Source: Streptomyces diastatochromogenes
Lineage (GTDB): Bacteria; Actinomycetota; Actinomycetes; Streptomycetales; Streptomycetaceae
Assembly (NCBI GenBank): GCA_026913215.1
Contig: JAPTYK010000001.1
Location: 6,882,001-6,946,000, forward strand
Direction: 5' to 3'
DNA length: 64,000 nt
Within the stretch, counting starts at the first letter, position 1; each line of letters starts with the position of its first letter. A program made the translations under genes and the position numbers. Positions 9,278-19,698 of the stretch are shown here, one piece after another. The notes beneath the pieces are model-generated. The model was given only the letters and a program-made list of their open reading frames with translations. It searched no databases and was not told the DNA's origin.

Positions 9278-10557
9278 TCAGAACCAGTGCAGGCAGTGCG
9301 GGCGCGCTCGCCCCGGAACAGGGCGTCGGCGAGGGCGGCCGCGCCCGGACGGTGGGCCCGGACGTGCCCGGCGCGCACGAGCGTGCTCGGCGCGGTCCCG
9401 CCGAGGTAGACCGAGCCCAGGTCCCGCACGTCCAGCGACAGGTCGGGATCCCGGTCCGTCGGCACGCACACCGCCCTGCCGTCCCTGACGGTCAGCAGAT
9501 GGCGGCCGCGCTCCCCGAGGAACGGGTCGTCCACGTCGAGGACGAGCTCGCCGTCCGCGCACCAGCCGCGCGCGGCCAGCGCCCCAGGACGTCGAGCAAC
9601 CGCACCCACAGCCAGTCGCCGTCGTCGCCCGCCTCGGCGGCGCGGAAGTCCGCCAGCCGCCAGCGCAGCGGGTGATCGGACGGGACGTGCTTGAACACGA
9701 CCCGGTCGACCAGGTCGTGCCCGAGCAGGAACCGGGCCAGGGACAGGAAGACGGCGTCGTCGGTGGCGACGGTCTCGTCGACCGTCAGGACGCGGGCCTC
9801 GCCGAGCGAGTAGCTCGCGTACCCGTCCGGGACCCCGTCGGCGTCCCGGTGGACGGCCACGTGCCGCGGAGCCGGAGCGATCGGCGGCTGCCCGCGCGCC
9901 GGGCCCACCAGCGGTGCGGCCGGGACAGCGCGCCGGGCGTCGCACGCCGGTAACGGTCGTAGACCTCCTCCAGGATCCCGGCGCACTCGCCGCGCCGCAG
10001 CACCTCCACCGAGCCGCCGCCCGAGCCGCCGCCGGTGTCGCCGTCCGCGCCGCCGCCCGAGTCGCCGTCCGCGCCGCCGTTCGTGTCGCCGCCGGTGTCG
10101 CCCGCCCGGGAGCGGCCAGTTCCGCCCGGTGGCGACGCACCGTCAGCCGCCCCGTGGAGGTCGCGGGACCGTACCCGTACCGGCCGTAGATCGTGGCCTC
10201 GGAGGCGAGCAGCACGGAGAGGAGCTCCCCGCGGGCCCGCAGCTCGGCGAGCTGATGCCGCATCATCGCGGTGAGCACCCCTTGGCGCCGGTGCGAGGGC
10301 AGCACGCCGACGGCGGACACCCCGCCGACCGGGACGACGGCCCCGCCGGGCAGGGTGAGCTCGAAGGAGTACGCGTTGGCCGTCCCCACGGGCCGCCCGT
10401 CCTCCGCCAGCGCGAGCAGACCGCGGTCCATCTCGAACGCCGACCACCAGACCCCGCCGCCGTCCTCGGCCGGCGTCTCCGGGAACCGGCCGAACGCGGT
10501 GTGGAGCGTGTCGACGAAGATCCCGAGGTCCTCGTCGGTCGTGGGACGGATCCTCAT
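9278..10557 (-). pseudogene. GNAT-family N-acetyltransferase, Eis-like, frameshifted
   Basis: Eis-type acetyltransferase of about 420 residues. ATG at 10557, with GGGGAGG 11 bp upstream; a TTG at 10563 with better spacing is an alternative start. The N-terminal GNAT domain shows VSAVGVLPSHRRQGVLTAMM, the acetyl-CoA-binding R/Q-x-x-G-x-A/G region. The central GNAT-like domain and the C-terminal SCP2-like domain (ELVLDVDDPFLGERG) follow. Frame switches occur around the repeat at 10.0-10.1 kb, near 9920, near 9585 and at the very end, where HCLHWF closes the protein as expected for C-terminal-carboxylate Eis enzymes. Acceptor unknown; relatives acetylate amines on aminoglycosides or peptides. 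Confidence 0.78.
10010..10104 (-). repeat. GC-rich 15/30-bp repeat inside the Eis-like gene
   Basis: Repeated GCCGCCGCCCGAGTC / GCCGTCCGCGCCGCC blocks encode a glycine/aspartate-rich linker (GGADGDSGGG type) in one minus-strand frame or an Ala/Arg/Thr stretch in another. It separates the acetyl-CoA domain from the next domain. Units are multiples of three, so copy number can vary without a frameshift. Confidence 0.6.
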
Positions 10558-10731
10558 GGGCAACGCTGCCTCCCCGGTCGCGCGGGCACCACGCCCCGTG
10601 GCCCCGCCACAGTGCAGCGCGCCCCCGTGACCAGGTCAAACGAATTACGGCCGGACCGGCGCGGAGTGGCCGCGGCGTAACGAACGGGTGCCACGGGCCC
10701 GTTCGGCGCGCACATGAGGGAGACTGCTCCC

Positions 10732-12788
10732 GTGCGTGGACATCTGCCGGACGAGAACCCCGGCTTCGTGGGACGCCGTACGGAACTGGAGCGCGTGTCC
10801 GCCGCGTTGGCGGACCACCGCCTCGTCACCGTGACCGGCGTCGGGGGAGTCGGCAAGACCCGGCTCGCGCTGCGCGCCGCGCACCGCGCCGCCGGCGCGT
10901 ACCCGGACGGCGCCTGGTGGACCGACCTGACCCAGCTCGACGACGACCGGCTCCTCGTCGCCCTCGTCTCCGACTCCGTCGACCTCGCCGACCACACCCC
11001 GGCGCGGCCACCACCGGACTCCGCCGCCGGCTCGCCGACGACCGGCTGCTCCTCGTCCTCGACTCCTGCGAGCACCTCGCCGGACCCTGCGCCCGGCTCG
11101 TCGCCGAACTCCTCGCCGCCGCCCCGGACTCACCGTCCTCGCCACCAGCCGGCGCCCCTCGGCGTCCCCGGCGAGCGGGTCGTCGCCCTCGACCCCTGCC
11201 GCCCGCCGGAGCCGACGCCCTGGAACTGCTCCGCCGGGCCGCCGGAGCGGACTTCCCCGCCGCCGGACCCGCCGGCGAGATCTGCGTACGCCTCGAAGGC
11301 ATCCCGCTCGCCCTGGAACTGGCCGCCGCGCAGATCCGCCTCCAAGGCGCCGAAGCCGTCCGCGACCAGCTCGGCACCCGCCTCGACGCCCCGCCCGAAG
11401 CCCGCTTCGACCTGCTCGCCCACCCGGACGGGTGTGGCCGAGCCGCCACCAGACCCTGCGCGCCGCCATCGGCTGGAGCCACGAGCTGAGCGCCCCCTCG
11501 AACGCCTCCTCTGGGCCCGGCTCTCCGTCTTCCGCGGCCCCTTCGACCTCGCCTCCGCGACCGCCGTGTGCGGCGGCGGCCCCTGGACCCCACGACCCTG
11601 CCCGGCGCGCTCGACGGACTCGTCCGCTCCTCCGTGGTCCGCCCGCCCGACGCCGCCGGCCGGCTCCGGATGCTCGACACCATCCGCGAGTACGGGGCGA
11701 CCTGGCTGGAGCGGACCGGCGAGACCAGGACGGTCGCCGACCGGCACGCCGCCCACTTCCGGGACCTGGCCCGCCGGGCGGAGACCGAATGGCACGGCGC
11801 CCGCCAGCTCCGCTGGTACCGGACCGTCGACGCGCACCACACCGACCTGCGCACCGCCCTCGACCGGCTGCTGCGCACCGACCCCGACGCCGCCCTCGAC
11901 CTCGTCGGCTCCGTCTCCTTCGCCTGGTCCTGCCGAGGCCGCCTCCGCGAGGCCCGCGGCGGCCTCGAACAGGCCCTGCTCCTCAGCGGGGCCCGCGGCC
12001 GCGTCCGGGCCCGCGCCCTGTGGGCCCTCGGCGTCACCCTCGTCCTCCAGGGCGAGTCCCGGCCCGCCCAGGAGGTGAGCGAGAACTGCGCCCGCGAGGC
12101 CCGGTACGCGGAGTGCGCGGAGCACGCCGCGTCCGAAGGGCCCGGCGACCTCACCCTCGACGCCGCCGCCCTCGCCGGACTCCTCGCCCTGACCACCGGC
12201 CGGCCCGCCGCCGCGTACGTCGTCGTGGACCACGTCCTCGACGCCGCCCCAGGCGGCCCCGCCGACTCCGCCGCCCGGCTCCGCTGCCACCTCGTGCGGG
12301 TCTTCGCCCTCACCGGCCTCGGCCGCCTCGCCGAGGCACGGGAACGGGCCCTCCACCTGCGCGACCTGTGCCGCGAACTCGACGAACACTGGACCCGCAC
12401 CGCCCTCGAGTACCAGCTCGCCCTCACCTGCCTCATGGAGGGCGACCCGGCCGCCGCCGCCGCCACGCCCGCGCCATGCTCGAAGGCACCCGCGGCCTCG
12501 GCGCGAGCCTCGGCGTCGCCCTCGGCCTCGACGTCCTCGCCACCGCCCTCGCGGCCGCCGGCGACGGCGCGCGCGCCGCCGACGTCTCCGGCACCGGCGA
12601 GGCCTACTGGCGCTCCACCGGCCAGCCCCGGCGCGGCCTCCCGGCCTCCGGGCCCTCCGCGAGAAATACACCGGCTCCGCCCGCGCGACCCTCGGCGAAC
12701 CCGCCTACCAGCAGATCTTCCTCCGCGCCCTCACCGGCCTCCCCAGGACGGCCTCGAACAGGCCCTCCGCGGCGCCCGGCAGGAGTGA
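10732..12788 (+). pseudogene. AfsR-like ATP-binding regulator (NB-ARC ATPase + TPR), frameshifted
   Basis: ATPase of the AfsR/LuxR-associated type. GTG at 10732 follows GGGAGA and gives the family-like start LPDENPGFVGRRTELE; an ATG at 10714 lacks a ribosome site. Walker A is GVGGVGKTRLAL, Walker B LLLVLDSCEHL, then IPLALELAA and MLDTIREYG typical of the family. TPR-like helices fill the C-terminal 350 residues, ending LGEPAYQQIFLRAL. I see neither an N-terminal SARP domain nor a C-terminal LuxR HTH, so it may act through protein contacts. Frame switches near 11005, 11130, 11195, 11440, 11500, 11580, 12465 and 12640. Role unknown. Confidence 0.75.
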
Positions 12789-13206
12789 GGGGACCCCTCG
12801 ACGCGCCGGGCGACGCTCTCGACGCTCCGGGCGGGCCGGAGTGCCGGGCCGGGCGTGGCCTCCGGCAGGGCCGACGGGCTCGACGCGCTGGGCGCCGCGT
12901 GGTCACCCACAGGGCCGACGGGCCCGACGCGCCGGGTGCCGCGTGGCCTCGGGCGGGATCGACGGGGCCGACGTGCTGGGCGGGCCCGAGTGCCGGGCGG
13001 GGCGCGGCCTCCGGCAGGATCGACGGGCCTGAGCGCCGGGCGCCGCGCGGTCACCCACAGGGCCGACAGGCCCGACGCGCCAGGTGCCGCGTGGCCTCCG
13101 GCGGGCCCGAGTGCCGACAGGGCCCGAGAGTCAGCCCGGCGCCGCCCCGGCAGGACCCGGCGCGACCCGACGTGCCGGGCGTCTCACCCGGGCGGACGAT
13201 GAGGGC
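12789..13206. repeat. intergenic GC-rich direct repeats (units about 120-150 bp)
   Basis: This 418-bp gene-free stretch is made of recurring blocks. GAGTGCC recurs at 12839, 12988 and 13109, and a block of about 55 bp beginning GGTCACCCACAGGGCCGAC appears at 12901 and 13049, 148 bp apart, with only a few changes. Short open frames here have no ribosome site or family signature. Function unknown; it may be a fossil tandem duplication or a transcribed structured RNA region. Confidence 0.6.
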
Positions 13207-14357
13207 ATGGACGGATCCTTGAGCGGGCTGGGCGCCATCAGCGCACCGGGAGGGTGGCACGACCCGGTGAGGGTGTCAGCGTGCAGGAGCTCGCGCTCGC
13301 CGCACGGAACCACGGGCTGCCCCTGGAGGCCCTGCGGTACGAGGTGACCCCGCCCGGCCTCCACTACGTCCTGACGCACTACGACATCCCGGCCACCGAC
13401 CCCGAGGGCTGGCGGCTCGGCGTCGGCGGGCGGGTCCTGAGGCCGCTCGATCTGGACCTGGCGGCGCTCCGGGCCCGGCCCGCCGTCACCCGCCGGGTCA
13501 CCCTGGAGTGCGCGGGAACGGCCGGGCCCGGCTCACCCCCGCCCGGTCAGCCAGCCCTGGCTGGACGAGGCCGTCGGCACCGCCGACTGGACCGGCGTGC
13601 CGCTGGCCGCCCTCCTCGCGGAGGCGGGCATCGCCGAGGACGCGGCCGAGGCGGTGTTCACCGGCGCCGACCACGGGGTCGAGCGCGGCGTCGAGCAGGA
13701 CTACCGCCGCAGCCTGCCCCTGGCGACGGCCGCCGACCCGGCGCGGGACGTCCTCGTCGCGTACGCGATGAACGGGGCGCCCCTGCCGCCGCAGCACGGC
13801 AGCCCGCTCCGGCTCGTCGTCCCCGGCTGGTACGGCATGGCGCACGTGAAGTGGCTGCACGACATCACGCTCGGCGACACCCCGTACACCGGCTTCCAGC
13901 AGAGCGTCGCCTACCGCCTGCGCCGGGAGCCGGACGACCCGGGGGAGCCCGTCACCCTCATCGCGCCCCGGGCCCTGATGGTGCCGCCGGGCTTCCCGAC
14001 TTCATGTCCCGCACCCGCGTCGTCCGCCCCGGGCCCGTGACGCTCACCGGACGCGCCTGGTCCGGGCACGGCCCGGTCACTCGCGTCGAGATCAGCGAGG
14101 ACGGCGGGGCGGCCTGGACCGACGCCGTCCTCGACCGGGACCCCGCGCACCCCTGGGCCTGGTCCGCCTGGCGGGCCGCCTGGACGGCGACGCCGGGGCT
14201 GCGCCACCTGACCGTGCGGGCCACCGACGCCGAGGGGAACGTCCAGCCGCTCACCGGCCCGTGGAACCGCGGCGGCTTCGCCAACAACCTCGTCCAGCGC
14301 GTCGAGGTGCTGTGCACCCCGGACACCTCGGCCCGGGAGGGGGCGGACGGCGCGTAG
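13207..14357 (+). pseudogene. soluble molybdopterin-dependent sulfite-oxidase-type enzyme, frameshifted
   Basis: Second Mo-cofactor enzyme in the window. ATG at 13207. Unlike the gene at 7672 it has no membrane segment or clear Tat signal, so it probably acts in the cytoplasm. The cofactor domain includes RVTLECAG, with the cysteine that ligates molybdenum in sulfite oxidases; restoring one missing G gives the usual ECAGN. VPGWYGMAHVKWLHDITL and the C-terminal dimerisation domain (GPVTRVEISEDGG, GLRHLTVRATD) follow. Frame switches near 13265, 13515, 13545 and 14000; the three examined closely are each repaired by adding one base to a G or C run. Physiological substrate unknown; sulfite is only the family's archetype. 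Confidence 0.8.
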
Positions 14358-14420
14358 AGTCGACCCGGCGCACCCCGGACCAGCGGGTACGCCGCCGACC
14401 GACCCTGACGAGGAGACCCC

Positions 14421-15251
14421 GTGACCGACCCGGCGCCCACCGCCCTCCAGCAGCAGATCGCCCGGGACCTCCAGGTCGCCGAGGTCTTCGACCCGAAGGT
14501 GGAGATCGAGCGCCGGGTGGCGTTCCTCACCGAGCGGCTCACCTCCACCGGGCTGCGCTCCCTCGTCCTCGGCATCAGCGGCGGCGTCGACTCCACGACC
14601 GCCGGCCGGCTCTGCCAGCTCGCCGTGGAGCGGGCCCGCGCCGCCGGGCACGACGCCGCCTTCTACGCGATGCGCCTGCCGTACGGCGTCCAGGCCGACG
14701 AGCGGGACGCGCAGACCGCGCTCGGCTTCATCCGCGCCGACCGGGTCCTCACCGTGGACGTCAAGGCCGCCAGCGACGCGGCCCTGGAGGCCTGCCTCGC
14801 CGGCGGGACGACCTTCCGCGACGCCCACCACCAGGACTTCGTGCAGGGCAACATCAAGGCCCGGCAGCGGATGATCGCCCAGTACGCGGTCGCCGGAGCC
14901 CACGACGGCCTCGTCGTCGGCACCGACCACGCGGCCGAGGCCGTCTCCGGCTTCTTCACCAAGTTCGGCGACGGCGCCGCCGACGTCGTCCCGCTGACCG
15001 GCCTGACCAAGCGGCGCGTCCGCGCGATCGCCGACGAGCTGGGCGCCCCCGCCGAGCTCGTGTGGAAGACCCCCACGGCCGACCTGGAGACCCTCGACCC
15101 GGGCAAGGCCGACGAGGACGCGCTCGGCGTCACCTACGACGACATCGACGACTTCCTGGAGGGGAAGCCGGTCGCGGAGGCCGCGTACGCCACCATCGTC
15201 CGCCGCTACGAGCTCACCGAGCACAAGCGGCAGCTGCCGATCGCCCCCTGA
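14421..15251 (+). CDS. nadE: ammonia-dependent NAD+ synthetase
   Basis: Intact 276-residue enzyme, the usual length for the short, ammonia-using NadE. It joins nicotinic acid adenine dinucleotide and ammonia with ATP to make NAD+, in the cytosol. The N-type ATP pyrophosphatase P-loop SGGVDS is at residues 53-58. Further family blocks are MRLPYGVQADERDA, GNIKARQRM and GTDHAAEAVSGFFTKFGDG, and KTPTADLE lies near the C-terminus. No glutaminase domain is present. GTG at 14421 is preceded by GAGGAG. It is one of the few uninterrupted genes in the left part of the window. Confidence 0.95.
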   Translation: MTDPAPTALQQQIARDLQVAEVFDPKVEIERRVAFLTERLTSTGLRSLVLGISGGVDSTTAGRLCQLAVERARAAGHDAAFYAMRLPYGVQADERDAQTALGFIRADRVLTVDVKAASDAALEACLAGGTTFRDAHHQDFVQGNIKARQRMIAQYAVAGAHDGLVVGTDHAAEAVSGFFTKFGDGAADVVPLTGLTKRRVRAIADELGAPAELVWKTPTADLETLDPGKADEDALGVTYDDIDDFLEGKPVAEAAYATIVRRYELTEHKRQLPIAP

Positions 15252-15297
15252 GCCCCGAGTGCTCGGTACGGATGCCTAGTACGGAGTCCTGAGCTCT

Positions 15298-15342
15298 CGT
15301 ACGCCCCCGCCATGTGATCCACTGTTCTCGCGGGGGCGTACG
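15298..15342. terminator. 13-bp perfect hairpin downstream of nadE
   Basis: CGTACGCCCCCGC at 15298-15310 pairs with its exact complement at 15330-15342 across a 19-nt loop. It lies 47 bp after the nadE stop and 20 bp before the next start, so it can serve as the nadE terminator or as a structured leader/operator of the peptidase gene. Confidence 0.5.
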
Positions 15343-15361
15343 AACAGGAGCGGGAACAGCG

Positions 15362-16668
15362 TTGACCACCTACCGCCAGCCGGGCCTCGTCCTCACCGAC
15401 CACCGTTTCCCCGTCCCCCTCGACCACGACCGCCCCGACGGCGAACGCATCGAGGTCTTCGGCCGCGAGGTCGTCGCGAGCGAGCACGCCGGAACGGGCC
15501 GGGAGAAGCTTCCCTGGCTGGTCTACCTGGAGGGCGGCCCCGGCTTCGGCGCCCGCCGCTTCATCGGGCCGCAGGCCTGGCTCGGCCGCGCGGTGCGGGA
15601 GTTCCGCGTGCTCCTCCTCGACCAGCGCGGCACCGGCCGCTCCACCCCCGCCAACCGGCAGACCCTGCCGCTGCGCGGCGGCCCGGCCGAGCAGGCGGAG
15701 TACCTGACCCGCTTCCGCGCCGACTCCATCGTCAAGGACTGCGAGCTGATCCGGCGCCGCCTCACCGGCGGCGCCCCCTGGACCGTCCTCGGCCAGAGCT
15801 TCGGCGGCTTCTGCGCCACCCACTACCTCTCCACCGCCCCCGAGGGCCTGGACACCGTCCTCGTCACCGGCGGCCTGCCCTCCCTGGACGCCACCGCCGA
15901 CGAGGTCTACCGCGCCGCCTACCCCCGCGTACGGCGGAAGAACGAGGCCCACTTCACCCGCTACCCCCAGGACGCCGAACGGGCCCGCGCCATCGCCGCC
16001 CACCTCCTCGACCAGGAGGTCACCCTCCCCGGCGGCGGCCTCCTCACCGTCGAGGCCTTCCAGTCCCTCGGCATCCTCCTCGGCTCCGGCGACGGCACCC
16101 ACCAGCTCCATCTGCTCCTGGAGGGCGCCTTCGTGCCCACCCCGGGCGGCCCCGCGCTCTCCGACACCTTCCTGGAGCAGGTCCAGGCGCACCTCTCGTA
16201 CGCCGGACACCCGCTGTACGCCGTCCTCCACGAGGCCATCTACGCCCAGGGCCGGGGCCCCACCGACTGGGCCGCCGAGCGCGTCCGGGCCGAGCACCCC
16301 GAGTTCGACGCCCGCACGGCGCTCGCCGAGGGCGCGACCCCGTTCTTCACCGGCGAGACCGTCCACCCCTGGCACTTCACCACCGACCCCGCCCTGCGCC
16401 CGCTCCGCGAGACCGCCGAACTGCTCGCCGCGCGCACCGACTGGGCGCCGCTGTACGACCCGAGCGGCTCGCCGCCAACCGGGTGCCGGTGGCGGCCGCC
16501 GTCTACCACGACGACATGTACGTCGACACCGCCCACTCCCTGGAGACCGCGCGCGCCGTGCGCGGCCTGCGGACCTGGGTGACCGACGAGTACGAGCACG
16601 ACGGGGTGCGGGCCGGCGGGCCGCGCGTCCTCGACCGGCTCCTCGCCCTCGCCCGGGACGAGATCTGA
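15362..16668 (+). pseudogene. proline iminopeptidase-family (S33) alpha/beta hydrolase, one frameshift
   Basis: Cytosolic hydrolase of peptidase family S33, about 435 residues. TTG at 15362 lies 11 bp after AGGAG and gives the start MTTYRQPG; an upstream GTG at 15314 falls in the hairpin loop and is rejected. The oxyanion region WLVYLEGGPGFGA, the strand LLLDQRGTGRST and the nucleophile elbow GQSFGG (serine) are present, and VYHDDMYVDT near the end carries a plausible catalytic aspartate/histidine region. One base is missing near 16460, where LYDP should continue ERLAANRVPV. Likely removes N-terminal proline from peptides; exact specificity not readable. Confidence 0.82.
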
Positions 16669-16749
16669 GAGAACACGTCATAGGATTCGGCGCGCAATCG
16701 AGCAGCAATGACACCGGGGCGTGCGCCCCGGTCCGCGCGAGGGGTCCGG

Positions 16750-17878
16750 ATGGCGGCACGCGAGACCCCGGCCTCCGGCCGGGAGCTGAAGTTCCGGGCC
16801 CTCATGGCCGAGCTGCGGCGCGGCATCCTCGACGGCACCTGGCCCCCCGGCAGCAAGCTCCCCACCGAGCGCGCCCTCGCCACCGAGACGGGCCTGTCCG
16901 TCACCACCGTCCGCCGCGCCTACGAGGACCTCGTCGCCCTCGGCCTCGTCGAGCGGCGCCAGGGCGCGGGCACCTTCGCCGCCCACCGGCCCGAGCGGGA
17001 CCGGGCCGACCGCCGGATCGTCGGCGTCCTCGTCCCCGACACCACCTTCTACTACCCGCGCGTCCTCCAGGGCATCGAGAGGGAACTCGCGGCGGCGGCG
17101 CCCGGCTCGTCCTCGCCTGCTCGCACTACGACCCCGCCGAGGAGGACGCCGCCGTCGAACGGCTCCTCTCCGCGGGCGTCCACGGCCTCCTCCTCGTCCC
17201 CGGCCTGCACACCGCGACCGACCCGGTACGGCGCGCCGAGGACTCCTCGCCCTGCCCGTCCCCGCCGTCCTCGTCGAGCGCCGGCTCGCCGCCCACGGCC
17301 CCGGCGACCCCACCGAGCACGTCTGCACCGACCACGAGGGCGGCGCCTACGACGCCGTGCGCCACCTGCGGGCCCTCGGCCACGAGCGGCTCGGGCTCGT
17401 CGCCCGCACCGACGCCCCCACCACCGCGCCCGTCGAGTCCGGCTTCGCCCGCGCCCTCGACGACCTCGGGCTGCCCGCCGGGACGTACGAGCGGGACGTG
17501 ATGGCCCGCTGGGACCCGCGGCGCGCCGACCGGGCCCTCGGCGCGCTGCGCGCCTCCGGCGTCACCGCCGCGCTCTGCTTCGGCGACCGGGAGGCCGCCC
17601 TGCTGCTCGGAGCGGCCCGCCGCGCCGGCCTCCGGGTGCCGGAGGACCTCGCCCTGATCAGCTACGACAACGAGTTCGCCGATGTCGCCGAGACCCCGCT
17701 GACGGCCGTCTCGCCCCCCAAGTACCAGCTCGGCCGCCTCGCCGCGCAGATCCTGCTCCGGCGGCTCGCCGAGGGCGACGCGTCCCCGCTCCACCAGGTG
17801 CAGCTGAGACCCCGTCTGGTGGTCCGCGCCTCCTGCGGCGGACGGGCGGACGGAAACCCACAAAAGTCCAAGCATTGA
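16750..17878 (+). pseudogene. GntR-HTH / LacI-type sugar-binding hybrid transcriptional regulator, frameshifted
   Basis: Hybrid regulator. ATG at 16750 follows GAGGGG. Residues 1-80 are a GntR winged helix (GSKLPTERALA, LSVTTVRRAYEDL, GLVERRQGAGTF). The rest is a periplasmic-binding-protein-like effector domain (IVGVLVPDTTFYYP, LGHERLGLVARTD, ALISYDNEFADVAETPLT), the AraR-like arrangement. Frame switches near 17105 and 17240. It sits directly upstream of a SIS-domain isomerase and a PIG-L deacetylase, so it probably controls use of an amino sugar and is released from DNA by a sugar phosphate or sugar. Operator not identified. Confidence 0.82.
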
Positions 17879-17967
17879 GTATGGATTGCTCATGGCGCGC
17901 TCCGGTCCCACGGGATACAACTCGGTGTCGGACCCGCGAGGGACTCAGCGAGGAGAGGATCCGGACC

Positions 17968-18898
17968 ATGAGCACCCACGTCAGCGCGGAGATCGCCGGC
18001 CAGCCCGACTGCTGGCGCCGCGCCGCCGAGATCGCCGACCGCGACGCCGGCCTGCTGCCGCCCGCGGCGAGCGCGTCGCGGTCGTCGGATGTGGCACCTC
18101 GTACTTCATGGCCCGTGCCTACGCGGCCCTGCGGGAGTCCCTCGGCGCGGGCGAGACCGACGCGTTCCCCGCCTCCGACACGACCCCGCTCGGCCGGGGC
18201 TACGACCGGATCGTCGCCCTCACCCGCTCCGGCACCACCACGGAGGTCGTGGACCTGCTCGCCCGCGCCGCCGGGAGCATCCCGACGCTCGTCGTCACCG
18301 GGGTCCCCGACAGCCCCGCCGGGCGGCTCGCCGACCGGGTCGTCGACCTCGGCTTCGCCGACGAACGCTCCGTCGTCCAGACCCGGTTCGCCACCACCGC
18401 CCTCCAACTCCTGCGCGCCGGGCTCGGCGTGGACCTCGGCCCTCGATCGCCGACACCGAACTCGTCCTGTACGAGCGGCTGCCCGCCGCCTGGGAGCGGC
18501 GCGGCCAGTTCACCTTCCTCGGCACCGGCTGGACCGTCGGGCTCGCCGACGACGCGGCGTTCAAGCTCCGCGAAGTGGCCCGCGCCTGGACGGAGTCGTA
18601 CGCGGCGATGGAGTACCGCCACGGCCCGATCACCATCAGCGACCGCGCGAGCCTGGTCTGCTGCATCGGCCCGGAGCCCTCCGGCCTGCGCGACGAAGTG
18701 GAGTCCACGGGCGCCCTGTTCGCCGCCGACGCGATCGACCCGGTCGCGGCCCTCGTCCGCGCCCAGCGCCTCGCGGTCGCCCTCGCGGCCCGGCGCGGCC
18801 TCAACCCCGACCGCCCGCGCCACATCTCACGGTCCGTCATCCTCGCGGGAGCGTTCCGCCCGACGGTGTCGGAGGCGACCCGTATCCTGCGGTCATGA
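17968..18898 (+). pseudogene. SIS-domain sugar isomerase / aldolase-associated (AgaS/GlmS-like), frameshifted
   Basis: Cytosolic two-SIS-domain protein of about 300 residues. ATG at 17968 follows a strong AGGAGAGGA. The first SIS domain shows VVGCGTSYFMARAYAAL, SDTTPLGRGYDRIVALTRSGTTTEV (first 20 residues are the phosphosugar-binding serine/threonine region), and the second FTFLGTGWTVGLADDAAFKLRE and YRHGPITIS. Related proteins isomerise or deaminate phosphorylated amino sugars. Frame switches near 18060 and 18440. The gene ends in an ATGA overlap with the deacetylase gene, indicating one operon. Confidence 0.82.
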
Positions 18899-19645
18899 TC
18901 GACACGGATGCACAGGACCTCCTCGAGATGCCCGGCGACTGGACGCGCGCGCTCGCCGTCGTCGCCCACCCCGACGACCTGGAGTACGGCTGCGCGGCGG
19001 CCGTCGCCGCGTGGACGGACGCGGGAAGGAGGTCACGTACGTCCTCGCCACCCGCGGCGAGGCCGGCATCGACACCCTCGCCCCCGACGTCTGCGGGCCG
19101 CTGCGCGAGCGGGAGCAGCGGGACAGCGCCGCCGTCGTCGGCGTGGACACCGTCGAGTTCCTCGACCACCGCGACGGCGTGATCGAGTACGGGCTCGGCC
19201 TCCGCCGCGACATCGCGGCCTCGATCCGCCGCCACCGCCCGGAACTCGTCATCACCCTCAACCACCGGGACACCTGGGGCGGCTTCCCCGGCGCCCCCTG
19301 GAACACCCCCGACCACCTCGCCGTCGGCCGCGCCACCCTCGACGCCGCCGCCGACGCCGGAAACCGCTGGATCTTCCCCGAACTGACCGACCAGGGCCTC
19401 GCCCCTGGAACGGCGTCCGCTGGGTCGCCGTCGCCGCCTCCAGCACCCCCACCCACGCCATCGACGCCACCCCCGGCCTGGACCGCGCCATCCGCTCCCT
19501 CCTCTGCCACCGCGCCTACATCGAGGCCCTCACGGACGAGGACCCGGAGAAGTACGTCCGCGACTTCCTGACCACGGCGACGGCCCGCGCCTCGGACCGC
19601 TTCGGCGACCGCCCGGCGGTGACGTTCGAACTCTTCGGCCGCTAG
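18895..19645 (+). pseudogene. PIG-L/LmbE-family GlcNAc deacetylase-like protein, frameshifted
   Basis: Zinc-dependent N-deacetylase family, about 250 residues. ATG at 18895 overlaps the SIS gene stop. The metal site AHPDD is at residues 24-28, followed by VTYVLATRGEAG and the conserved NHRDTWGGFPGAPWNTPDH, which supplies further histidines. Frame switches near 19025 and 19410. Members deacetylate GlcNAc on small molecules (mycothiol, teicoplanin) or lipids; with the neighbouring isomerase it may deacetylate an N-acetyl sugar before isomerisation. Substrate not established. Confidence 0.82.
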
Positions 19646-19656
19646 GGTCGGTCGAG

Positions 19657-19686
19657 GGAGTCCTTTTCCACGGAGTCCTTTTCCAC
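19657..19686 (+). promoter_or_regulatory. 15-bp tandem duplication before the 19,699 gene
   Basis: GGAGTCCTTTTCCAC is present twice, head to tail, ending 12 bp before the next start. The T-run makes it stand out from its surroundings. It may be an operator pair or a recent slip duplication. Confidence 0.35.
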
Positions 19687-19698
19687 GGGGGTGGGCGA

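Noticed and set aside
9265..9488. C-terminal extension of the membrane Mo enzyme across the acetyltransferase gene
   Set aside because: Removing one G from the run at 9257-9260 exposes TGA right after the Ig-like domain; the extension is antisense to coding sequence.
10714..10731. ATG at 10714 as start of the AfsR-like gene
   Set aside because: No ribosome site precedes it, while GTG at 10732 follows GGGAGA and gives a family-like N-terminus.
12841..13202. Small proteins in the intergenic repeats
   Set aside because: Frames simply translate the repeat and have no start signals.
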